From Gammaproteobacteria bacterium (GTDB lineage Bacteria > Pseudomonadota > Gammaproteobacteria > Steroidobacterales > Steroidobacteraceae): 18,700 bases of DNA. Below, piece after piece: positions 1 through 6,249 of the stretch. The translations under genes and the position numbers were made by a program. The stretch is from contig VBNP01000067.1 in assembly GCA_005877965.1 (NCBI GenBank), positions 1-18,700 on the forward strand. Direction: 5' to 3'. The stretch's first letter is position 1, and each line of letters begins with the position of its first letter. Below the pieces are notes generated by a model. The model was not told where the DNA came from and ran no database searches. It saw nothing but the letters and a program-made list of their open reading frames with translations.

Positions 1-176
1 CACTCCTCGGGCGCACCGACCAGATCATGATCGGCCGCGTGCTGTCGGATGAGTTCTTCGAGAACCGCGACTGGCCGGTGGCGAGCGCGGTCGCGATCGT
101 GATCCTGCTGCTGCTGGTGGTGCCGATCATGCTGTTCCAGCGCCTCGAACGGCGCGAGCTCGAGGCCGCCAAGTGA
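1..176 (+). CDS. potH: Putrescine ABC transporter permease PotH, C-terminal end (partial)
   Basis: Only the last 57 residues are present and the gene begins left of the window. They read in frame from base 3 to a TGA at 174-176. The fragment contains the PotH-type stretch IGRVLSDEFFENRDWPVASA followed by a last membrane helix (AVAIVILLLLVVPIML) and a basic cytoplasmic tail. In the E. coli PotFGHI system, PotH and PotI form the heterodimeric inner-membrane channel for putrescine, driven by the ATPase PotG. The stop overlaps the GTG start of the next permease gene by four bases (GTGA), the usual sign of translational coupling between the two channel subunits. The identification rests on the C-terminal match and on PotI following directly. 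Confidence 0.88.
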   Translation, partial: LLGRTDQIMIGRVLSDEFFENRDWPVASAVAIVILLLLVVPIMLFQRLERRELEAAK

Positions 177-1021
177 AGGCGCGCGGCCTGTTTACCCGCA
201 CCGCGCTCGTCCTGGGACTGGCGTTCCTGTACCTGCCGATCCTGTCGATGATCGTGTTCTCGTTCAACAACTCACGCCTGGTCACGGTGTGGGATACGGC
301 GCACTCTCCCACCCTCAAGTGGTACGTGGCGCTGATGAGCAACGAGCAGATCCTGCGGGCAGCCTGGCTGTCGATCCGCATCGCGCTGATCTCGGCGAGC
401 GCCGCCGTGGTGCTGGGGACGCTCGCCGGGATGGCGCTGGCGCGCCTCGGCGCCTTCCGCGGCCGCATGCTGCTGGCCGGTATGACCACCGCGCCGATCG
501 TCATGCCGGAAGTCATCACCGGCCTGTCGCTGCTGCTGTTGTTCGTCGCCATGCAGCAGCTGATCGGCTGGCCGAAGGGTGTGGGGGCGGTCACCATCAC
601 GCTCGCCCATATCACCTTCTGCATGGCGTACGTGACCGTGGTGGTCCAATCGCGCCTGAGCGGCTTCGATGAGGCGCTCGAGGAGGCGGCCATGGATCTC
701 GGCGCGCGCCCGCTGCGGGTGTTTTTCCGCATCACGCTGCCGCTCATCCTGCCGGCGATTGCCTCCGGGTGGCTGCTGGCGTTTACTCTCTCCTGGGACG
801 ATCTCGTCATCACGCAGTTCGTCGCGGGACCGGGTTCCAGCACATTGCCGATGGTCATTTTTTCCAAGGTGCGCTTCGGCGTGACTCCGGACGTCAATGC
901 TCTGGCCACGATCATGGTGCTGATCGTGGCCACCGGCGTTGCGATCTCCACGCTGTGGATGCGCTACCGCCAGCAGCGGCGCGCGCGCGATCTGCAGCTT
1001 GCCGCTGCTGCCAACCTGTGA
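173..1021 (+). CDS. potI: Putrescine ABC transporter permease PotI
   Basis: This 282-residue inner-membrane protein is nearly the same length as E. coli PotI (281) and is expected to pair with PotH to move putrescine into the cytoplasm. The sequence shows about six hydrophobic segments, the first at residues 10-31. The ABC-permease EAA loop is at residues 170-190 (EEAAMDLGARPLRVFFRITL), where the ATPase docks. Other PotI-like stretches are APIVMPEVITGLSLLLLFVA and SGWLLAFTLSWDDLVI. The start is GTG at 173, overlapping the potH stop, and no separate ribosome binding site is needed if translation is coupled. The PotF binding protein and PotG ATPase would lie upstream, outside the window. The family is certain; putrescine as opposed to spermidine is inferred from the closer match to PotI than to PotC. 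Confidence 0.93.
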   Translation: MKARGLFTRTALVLGLAFLYLPILSMIVFSFNNSRLVTVWDTAHSPTLKWYVALMSNEQILRAAWLSIRIALISASAAVVLGTLAGMALARLGAFRGRMLLAGMTTAPIVMPEVITGLSLLLLFVAMQQLIGWPKGVGAVTITLAHITFCMAYVTVVVQSRLSGFDEALEEAAMDLGARPLRVFFRITLPLILPAIASGWLLAFTLSWDDLVITQFVAGPGSSTLPMVIFSKVRFGVTPDVNALATIMVLIVATGVAISTLWMRYRQQRRARDLQLAAAANL

Positions 1022-1029
1022 GCTCAAGC

Positions 1030-1773
1030 ATGACTGGTGAAGTGTTGGGAATCGACGTCGGCGGCTCCTCGGTGAAGGCGGGCCTGGTCGACCTCAAGGC
1101 CGGCCGTCTCACGGGCGAGCTGATTTCCGCGCCCACACCCCGACCGTCGACCCCGCCCGCGGTGACCGACGTGCTGGCGGAGCTGGCCGCGAGACTCCCT
1201 GCGACCCCCGGCCGGGTCGGTGTCGCCTTCCCGAGCGTCATCAAGGACGGCACCGCCTATACCGCCGCCAACATCGACGCTGCCTGGCTGGGCACCAACG
1301 GTGCGGCGCTCGCCTCACGGGCGCTGGCGCGGCCGGTGCTGTTCCTGAATGACGCGGATGCCGCCGGCCTCGCCGAGATGCGCTTCGGTAGCGGGCGCGG
1401 CTGCACCGGCACGGTGATCATGCTGACTTTCGGCACCGGCATCGGCTCGGCGCTGTTCACCGGCGGCAGACTCTTTCCCAACAGCGAACTCGGGCACCTC
1501 GAACTGCGCGGCATGGACGCCGAGAAGTGGGCCTCCGCGCAGGTTCGCACGGCGGAAGGTCTGGGCTTTCCCGCCTGGATCGAGCGCGTCAACGAGTACC
1601 TGCTGGCGATGCACAAGCTGTTCTGGCCCGACGTGTTCATCCTCGGCGGCGCAGTGAGCGAGCGCTTCGCGGAGTTCGCGCCGCTGCTGCGCTCGGCGGC
1701 GCAGCTGCGCGCGGCGCACTTTGCCGGCCAGGCGGGCGTGGTCGGAGCGGCGCTGGCGGCGGCGGAAGCCTGA
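1030..1773 (+). CDS. ppgK: Polyphosphate glucokinase (ROK family)
   Basis: This 247-residue cytoplasmic enzyme should phosphorylate glucose to glucose-6-phosphate using inorganic polyphosphate, and possibly ATP. It opens with the phosphate-binding motif GIDVGGSSVKAGLVD. The sugar-binding Asn107-Asp108 lie in LNDADAAGLAEMRFG. TFGTGIGSALFTGG is followed by PNSELGHLE, giving Glu153, His156 and Glu158. This pattern closely follows the actinobacterial PPGK type, including AANIDAAWLGTN. The Cys-rich zinc motif of ordinary ROK kinases is absent, as is usual for PPGK. The ATG at 1030 is eight bases after the potI stop, so the gene probably belongs to the same transcript. A longer open frame runs upstream but only overlaps potI in another phase. 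Its place behind a putrescine permease is unusual. Confidence 0.9.
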   Translation: MTGEVLGIDVGGSSVKAGLVDLKAGRLTGELISAPTPRPSTPPAVTDVLAELAARLPATPGRVGVAFPSVIKDGTAYTAANIDAAWLGTNGAALASRALARPVLFLNDADAAGLAEMRFGSGRGCTGTVIMLTFGTGIGSALFTGGRLFPNSELGHLELRGMDAEKWASAQVRTAEGLGFPAWIERVNEYLLAMHKLFWPDVFILGGAVSERFAEFAPLLRSAAQLRAAHFAGQAGVVGAALAAAEA

Positions 1774-1785
1774 CGGAGGCGATGC

Positions 1786-2946
1786 GTGGCGAGCAAGCTG
1801 CCAGAGGTCGGCACGACGATTTTCACCATCATGTCGCGCCGCGCCCGCGAGCTCGACGCTCTCAATCTCGGACAGGGCTTTCCCGACTACGACATCGATC
1901 CACGGCTCACCGAGCTCGTGGCCGCGGCCATGAGCGCCGGGCACAACCAGTACGCCCCCATGGAGGGCCTGTTGGCGCTGCGCGAACGGATCGCCGCCAA
2001 GCTCCTGGCGGTTTATGGCCTGAGCGTCGACCCGGAGAGCGAAATCACCATCACACTCGGTGCGACCGAGGCGATCTTTTCGGCGGTCCAGGCCGTGATC
2101 GGCGCCGGCGACGAGGCAATCGCCTTCGATCCTGCCTACGATTCCTACGAGCCCGCCGTGCGGCTCGCGGGCGGACGTTGCGTGCGGCTGCCGCTGTCGC
2201 AGCCGGGTTTTCGCTACGACTGGGAGCGGGTGCGCGCGGCGGTGAATGAGCGCACGCGTCTGGTGCTGTTCAACAGCCCGCACAATCCCGCCTGTACCAC
2301 CGCCACGGGCGCTGACCTCGACGCGCTGGCGCAGCTGATCCGCGAGCGGGACATCGTGGTGCTGTCCGACGAGGTATACGAGCACGTGGTGTTCGACGGC
2401 GGCCGGCACATTTCCGTGCTGACGCATCCGGGGCTCGCGTCGCGCAGCCTCGCAGTCTTTTCCTTCGGCAAGACCCTGCACGCCACCGGCCTGCGCGTCG
2501 GGTACTGCGTGGCGCCACCGGCACTCACGCGCGAGCTGCGCAAGGTGCACCAGTTCAACACCTTCAGCATCGCCCATCCGCTGCAACAGGCCATCGCGGC
2601 GTATCTGGCGGAGCAACCCGACTGCGGCCGCGGACTCGCCGGCTTCTTCCAGGCGAAGCGCGATCGCCTGCGCCGCGCGCTGAGCGGCTCGGGCTTCAGC
2701 CTGCCGCCGGCGCAGGGGACGTATTTTCAGCTGCTGGACTTCAGCGGCTTTGCGGCGAGGGATGATGTGGATTTCGCCGAGCGGCTGCTGACGCAGGCGC
2801 GCGTGGCGGCGATCCCCCTGTCGCCGTTCTATGCCAGCCCGCAGGCGCTGCCTTTCGTGCGGCTGTGCATCGCCAAGCGGGACAGCACCCTCGATGAGGC
2901 GGCGGTGCGGCTCAACGCCTTCGCCGCACGCCTGCGCAGGGCTTAG
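1786..2946 (+). CDS. PLP aminotransferase, YbdL-type (methionine/aromatic/kynurenine class)
   Basis: This 386-residue class I/II aminotransferase closely resembles E. coli YbdL, which prefers methionine, histidine and phenylalanine as amino donors. Shared stretches include the N-terminal KLPEVGTTIFTIMS, the substrate-loop NLGQGFPDYD, NQYAPMEG and ITLGATEAI. Visible PLP residues are Asn167 (SPHNPA), Asp195 and Tyr198 (SDEVYEH) and the Schiff-base Lys229 (SFGKTLHATGLRVGY). The C-terminal Arg in FVRLCIAK would bind the substrate carboxylate. The start is GTG at 1786, with a GGAGG ribosome binding site at 1775-1779, six bases upstream. A nearby ATG at 1782 is out of frame. The gene lies 12 bases after ppgK. 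A role in methionine salvage (the last transamination) or amino-acid catabolism is inference. The subfamily is well supported; the physiological substrate is not. Confidence 0.9.
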   Translation: MASKLPEVGTTIFTIMSRRARELDALNLGQGFPDYDIDPRLTELVAAAMSAGHNQYAPMEGLLALRERIAAKLLAVYGLSVDPESEITITLGATEAIFSAVQAVIGAGDEAIAFDPAYDSYEPAVRLAGGRCVRLPLSQPGFRYDWERVRAAVNERTRLVLFNSPHNPACTTATGADLDALAQLIRERDIVVLSDEVYEHVVFDGGRHISVLTHPGLASRSLAVFSFGKTLHATGLRVGYCVAPPALTRELRKVHQFNTFSIAHPLQQAIAAYLAEQPDCGRGLAGFFQAKRDRLRRALSGSGFSLPPAQGTYFQLLDFSGFAARDDVDFAERLLTQARVAAIPLSPFYASPQALPFVRLCIAKRDSTLDEAAVRLNAFAARLRRA

Positions 2947-2973
2947 TCAGGACACGGGAGTGCGCGCCGGATC

Positions 2974-4146
2974 ATGAAAAAGACCACTCGCGTCAACCAT
3001 CCACCCAGGGTAGAGCTGCCGCCCGACAACCACGCGCTGGTGGCGCCGATCTACCAGACGGTCAAATTCGAGTTCGACACGCTCGAGGACACCGAACGCT
3101 ACCTGCGTGGCGAGCGTCCGGGCTTCTTCTACTCGCGCGCCTCGAACCCCACCACGCGCCAACTCGAGCAGCTGCTGGCGGAGCTGCAGGGACGTGAGGA
3201 CTGCCTGGTTACCGCCTCGGGCGTCGCGGCGATCTCCCAGACCCTGCTCACGCTCGCCAAGCAGGGCGACCACATCATCTGCTTCGTCGAGACCTACAAC
3301 CCGAGCCGTTATCTCATCCGCCGCCTGCTGGGCCGGTTCGGCGTGATCCACACCCTGCTTTCCATCGAGGATCTCGCGGGCGTGGAACGCACCCTGACGG
3401 CGCAGCCCACGCGCCTGCTGTTCTTCGAGAGCCCGACCAACCCGGTCACCAAGATCGCCGACATCGGCGCGCTCACGCGCCTCGCGCACGCCGCGGGCGC
3501 GCTCGTCGTCATGGACAACACCTTCGCCGGGTTTCACCAGCACGGCGACTGCGATGTGGACGTGTTCGTTCACAGCCTCACCAAGTACGCTTCCGGCACC
3601 GGGGATGTCATGGGCGGGGCCGTCATCGCGCGCGCCGAGCTCATCCGCGCCATGCGCACCGATTTCGGCGCCCTGGGTGGCATACTCGACCCGCACGCCG
3701 CTTTCCTGATCCTGCGGGGACTGAAAACCTATTTCGTGCGCTACCAGGCACAGACTGCCAGCGCGGCGCGCATTGCGCAGCGCCTCTCCGCACATCCCGC
3801 GGTCGCCCGGGTGCACTACCCGGGCCTGCCCGCCCATCCTCAGCACGCGCTTGCCGCAGCGCAGATGCGCGACTTCGGCACCATCGTCAGCTTCGATCTC
3901 AGGGGCGGCGGGCCCGCGGCGCGGCGCTTCGCCGACACGCTGGAGCTGTTTGCGCTCGCCGCGAGTCTCGGCTCCACCGAGTCGCTGGTGGTGACGCAGC
4001 AGATGATGGGTGGGCGCGAGCTGAGCGCGGATCAGCAGAGAATATCCGGCATTAGCGAGGGTACGGTGCGGCTGTCGATCGGACTCGAGGACCCGGATGA
4101 CCTGCTCGAGGACCTCGACCGCGCCCTGGCCGCCGCGCGCTCGTGA
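2974..4146 (+). CDS. Cys/Met-metabolism PLP-dependent enzyme (cystathionine synthase/lyase-like)
   Basis: This 390-residue protein has the full fold signature of the trans-sulfuration family. Tyr53 and Arg55 lie in FYSRASNPT (contact from the neighbouring subunit), Ser82-Gly83 in TASGVAAIS (phosphate cup), Asp181 in VMDNTFAG (pyridine nitrogen) and the Schiff-base Lys204 in HSLTKYASGTGDVMGG. Near the C terminus, SLGSTESLV and the carboxylate-binding Arg in GTVRLSIGLED are present. The PLP-stacking Tyr108 is followed by NPS, where cystathionine gamma-synthase/lyase usually has GGT; E. coli cystathionine beta-lyase has EPS there, as I recall. Reaction and substrate therefore cannot be settled between beta/gamma-lyase and gamma-synthase. 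It follows the YbdL-type aminotransferase by 27 bases, which suggests sulfur amino-acid turnover, an inference. The ribosome binding site is weak (GGGAG about 13 bases upstream). Confidence 0.87.
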   Translation: MKKTTRVNHPPRVELPPDNHALVAPIYQTVKFEFDTLEDTERYLRGERPGFFYSRASNPTTRQLEQLLAELQGREDCLVTASGVAAISQTLLTLAKQGDHIICFVETYNPSRYLIRRLLGRFGVIHTLLSIEDLAGVERTLTAQPTRLLFFESPTNPVTKIADIGALTRLAHAAGALVVMDNTFAGFHQHGDCDVDVFVHSLTKYASGTGDVMGGAVIARAELIRAMRTDFGALGGILDPHAAFLILRGLKTYFVRYQAQTASAARIAQRLSAHPAVARVHYPGLPAHPQHALAAAQMRDFGTIVSFDLRGGGPAARRFADTLELFALAASLGSTESLVVTQQMMGGRELSADQQRISGISEGTVRLSIGLEDPDDLLEDLDRALAAARS

Positions 4147-6113
4147 CGCGGGGCTCCGTGGAGCACGTTATCCGCAGGCTCGCGTGCTGGTGCTGCGGCG
4201 CAGCCGTGGGCCTCTGCGCCTTCGCGCGCGTCGCAGCCGCAGCCGCAGCCGCGCCGCTGATTCCCCTGGAACAATTTGCGGCGGGCCCGGCGATGAGCGC
4301 GCCGCGGATCTCGCCCGACGGCAGTCGCGTCGTCTATATCTCGACCGTCGGCGGGCAGAGGTTCGTTGCCATCCTCGACCTGCGCGGCGGTGAGCCGCAT
4401 CCGATCGTGCGCGGCACCAGCGGCGCGTTCCGGGTCACCCGCTGCGACTTCAAGGGCGACAATCGACTGCTGTGCCATTTCACGGGTACGGAGCGCCGGT
4501 ACGGCGGCGAGCTCTATCCGTCGACGCGCCTGGTCGCTCTCGACGCCGATGGCAGCAAGCTGCGGGTGTTGTTCCAGGATCCGTTCGGGTGGCAGTCAGC
4601 CGGTCGCGCCCTGAATCAGGACCGGATCGTGCACCTGCTTCCCGATGATCCGCACCACGTTCTCATCGAGCTTGCGGACGCCAGCACTGTCTACCCGTCC
4701 GTCTACCGCCTCAACGTAGACGCGGGTGATCGTCAGCTGGTGGTACCCGAGCATCCCCCGGTGCTGAGCTGGCTTGCAGACCGCGAAGGCGTGGTGCGCT
4801 TTGGCTACGGTTTCCGGGACGACACTGCCTTCTATGTGGCGCGCAGCGGCGCAGGTCAGCCGTGGCGCACGCTGGAGAAATTCAAGCGCTTCGCGCGCGC
4901 GCGCTTCGAGCCACTGGCCTTCGGGCCGCTGCCGAATCAGTTGTTCGTGTCCGCGCCCCAGGAGCGCCGCGCAGCGGTGTGGCAGATGGATCTGGACGAG
5001 GACCGGGATTTTCAGCTGGTATTCGCGCGCCCCGACGTCGACGTGAGAGCGATCGTCTCATGGCCCACGGATCGGCATGTCGCGGGCTTCCTGTACGAAA
5101 CCGACCGCCCCCACGTTCATTTTATCGATCCACTGGCCGCTGCAGTCGACCAGGCCCTGGAGCACGCGCTGCCCGGCCTCTATCACGCGGTGCTCGATGC
5201 CTCGCGTGACGGCCAGAAGATCGTCACGATCTCCTACAGCGACGCCGCGCCGGCGCGTTATCACGTGTTGGATCTCGCCAGCCACCGGCTGATCGCCATC
5301 GGGCGGGAGAGCTTCGGGCTCGACGAGGCGCAACTGGCGCCGGCCAAGGCGATCACCGTGCCGGGCGCGGGAGGCATCAGCATTCCCGGTTACCTGACGC
5401 TGCCCCTCGGGACGGCCCAGGGCACGCGGCTGCCCGCCGTGGTGTTGCCGCACGGCGGGCCCAAGGCGCGCGACCGGTGGGGTTACGATCCGCTGGTGCA
5501 GCTGCTGGCCAACCGTGGCTATGCCGTGCTGCAGCTGAACTTCCGCGGTTCGACGGGTTACGGCGAGGAATGGGAGGACGCCGGTCACCAGGCCTGGGGC
5601 ACGATCATGCACGATGACATCACCGCGGGCACTCACTGGCTCATCGACCAGGGAATCGCGGACCCGGCGCGCATCTGCATCGTCGGCTGGAGTTATGGCG
5701 GTTACGCCGCGCTCATCGGCGTCGTGAAAGAGCCGCAACTCTACCGCTGCGCGGTCAGTATCGCCGGGGTGTCGGACCTGTCACAGCTGGCGCGCGACAA
5801 CGATCGCTATTACGGCGGCCGGGACGCCGTACGCGACTCCACCGGTACCGTGAAGGCTGAGCTCATGGCCGAGTCGCCACGGGTACAGGCGGAGCGCATC
5901 AAGGTTCCGGTGCTGCTGGTGCACGGCGAGGATGACTACACGGTGCTCGCCGACCACAGCAAGGCGATGGCGAAGGCGTTGTCCGGACATCGCGTGCGCA
6001 ACGAGCTGGTGCTCATCAAGGATGGCGACCACGGCCTGTGGCGCCCGGATATGCGGCTCACGCTCTACGGCAAACTCGCAGCATTCCTCGCCGTGAACCT
6101 CGGCCAGCCCTGA
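4143..6113 (+). CDS. Exported S9-family serine peptidase (acylaminoacyl/dipeptidyl-peptidase-like)
   Basis: This 656-residue protein combines an N-terminal signal peptide (about residues 1-37, ending in an alanine run), a WD40/TolB-like beta-propeller (about 45-390) and a C-terminal alpha/beta-hydrolase domain. The catalytic triad is visible: Ser517 in GWSYGGY, Asp598 in VHGEDDYTVL and His630 in DGDHGLW. The oxyanion-loop motif PHGGPKARDRWGYDPL precedes LNFRGSTGYGEEW, both typical of S9C-type peptidases. It probably removes short peptides or N-terminal residues in the periplasm. The GTG start at 4143 overlaps the preceding stop by four bases (GTGA), so translation looks coupled. The next in-frame ATG (4294) would delete the signal peptide. 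Exact specificity cannot be read from sequence. It closes the first + strand transcription unit. Confidence 0.9.
   Translation: MTRGSVEHVIRRLACWCCGAAVGLCAFARVAAAAAAAPLIPLEQFAAGPAMSAPRISPDGSRVVYISTVGGQRFVAILDLRGGEPHPIVRGTSGAFRVTRCDFKGDNRLLCHFTGTERRYGGELYPSTRLVALDADGSKLRVLFQDPFGWQSAGRALNQDRIVHLLPDDPHHVLIELADASTVYPSVYRLNVDAGDRQLVVPEHPPVLSWLADREGVVRFGYGFRDDTAFYVARSGAGQPWRTLEKFKRFARARFEPLAFGPLPNQLFVSAPQERRAAVWQMDLDEDRDFQLVFARPDVDVRAIVSWPTDRHVAGFLYETDRPHVHFIDPLAAAVDQALEHALPGLYHAVLDASRDGQKIVTISYSDAAPARYHVLDLASHRLIAIGRESFGLDEAQLAPAKAITVPGAGGISIPGYLTLPLGTAQGTRLPAVVLPHGGPKARDRWGYDPLVQLLANRGYAVLQLNFRGSTGYGEEWEDAGHQAWGTIMHDDITAGTHWLIDQGIADPARICIVGWSYGGYAALIGVVKEPQLYRCAVSIAGVSDLSQLARDNDRYYGGRDAVRDSTGTVKAELMAESPRVQAERIKVPVLLVHGEDDYTVLADHSKAMAKALSGHRVRNELVLIKDGDHGLWRPDMRLTLYGKLAAFLAVNLGQP
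4232..4252 (+). repeat. GCAGCC hexanucleotide repeat in the S9 signal peptide
   Basis: About three tandem copies of GCAGCC encode the alanine run at the end of the signal peptide of the S9 peptidase. A change in copy number would stay in frame and alter only the signal-peptide length by two residues per unit. Such tracts are common in GC-rich signal-peptide coding, so it may have no role. Confidence 0.5.
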
Positions 6114-6139
6114 TCCGTGCCCCCCGTCGGGGGTATAAT
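6110..6139 (+). promoter_or_regulatory. Candidate sigma-70 promoter for the superoxide dismutase gene
   Basis: A perfect -10 hexamer, TATAAT, lies at 6134-6139, striking in such GC-rich DNA. The best -35 match is poor (CTGATC, 6110-6115, three of six, spacer 18). Within the spacer and touching the -10 is a dyad, CCCCCG-T-CGGGGG (6121-6133), which could be an operator. Transcription would begin near 6146, giving a leader of about 100 bases before the ATG at 6246. The element starts within the stop codon of the upstream peptidase gene, so the dismutase probably has its own transcription. Confidence 0.55.
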
Positions 6140-6147
6140 CCACTATT

Positions 6148-6164
6148 ACGTGTGAGCGACACGT
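6148..6164. repeat. Inverted repeat at the presumed transcription start
   Basis: ACGTGT (6148-6153) and ACACGT (6159-6164) form a perfect 6-bp inverted repeat around five bases (GAGCG). It lies directly after the presumed start of the dismutase transcript, so it could be a repressor site or a 5' hairpin in the leader. No regulator can be named. Confidence 0.4.
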
Positions 6165-6177
6165 GCGCGTGCCAGGC

Positions 6178-6249
6178 ATGAATGATGGAACCGCGCACTG
6201 CAGGCGCGGGTCTCAAATGCACCGGATTGGCAGGAAGGACGCGTTATGA
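6178..6249 (+). CDS. Possible 23-codon leader peptide overlapping the dismutase start
   Basis: An open frame begins with ATG at 6178 and ends with TGA at 6247-6249, overlapping the dismutase ATG (6246-6248) as ATGA. It would encode a basic peptide beginning MNDGTARCRRG. There is no convincing ribosome binding site before it, only AGG two to three bases upstream. The arrangement would allow translational coupling if the peptide is made. It may equally be chance, because the dismutase has an excellent ribosome binding site of its own within this frame. Confidence 0.2.
   Translation: MNDGTAHCRRGSQMHRIGRKDAL
6232..6239 (+). promoter_or_regulatory. Strong ribosome binding site for the dismutase gene
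   Basis: AGGAAGGA lies six bases before the ATG at 6246 and fixes that codon as the start. It is one of the best Shine-Dalgarno matches in the window, consistent with a well-translated single gene. Confidence 0.7.

Noticed and set aside
769..1029. Upstream extension of the ppgK frame into potI
   Set aside because: The extension would translate potI DNA in another phase into Arg/His-rich sequence. The PPGK homology begins right after ATG 1030.
1315..2616. Long open frame (433 codons) on the - strand across ppgK and the aminotransferase gene
   Set aside because: Its product is rich in Arg, His, Gln and Gly, without recognisable motifs, and it lies opposite two well-identified genes. It is an antisense shadow of GC-rich coding DNA.
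4893..4908. CG-dinucleotide run in the S9 peptidase gene
   Set aside because: Short alternating CG tracts are expected from Arg/Ala codons at this GC content, and the reading frame passes through normally.
6120..6139. Possible intrinsic terminator after the S9 peptidase (CCCCCG-T-CGGGGG)
   Set aside because: A one-base loop cannot form a stable hairpin and no T-tract follows. It fits better as a dyad in the dismutase promoter.
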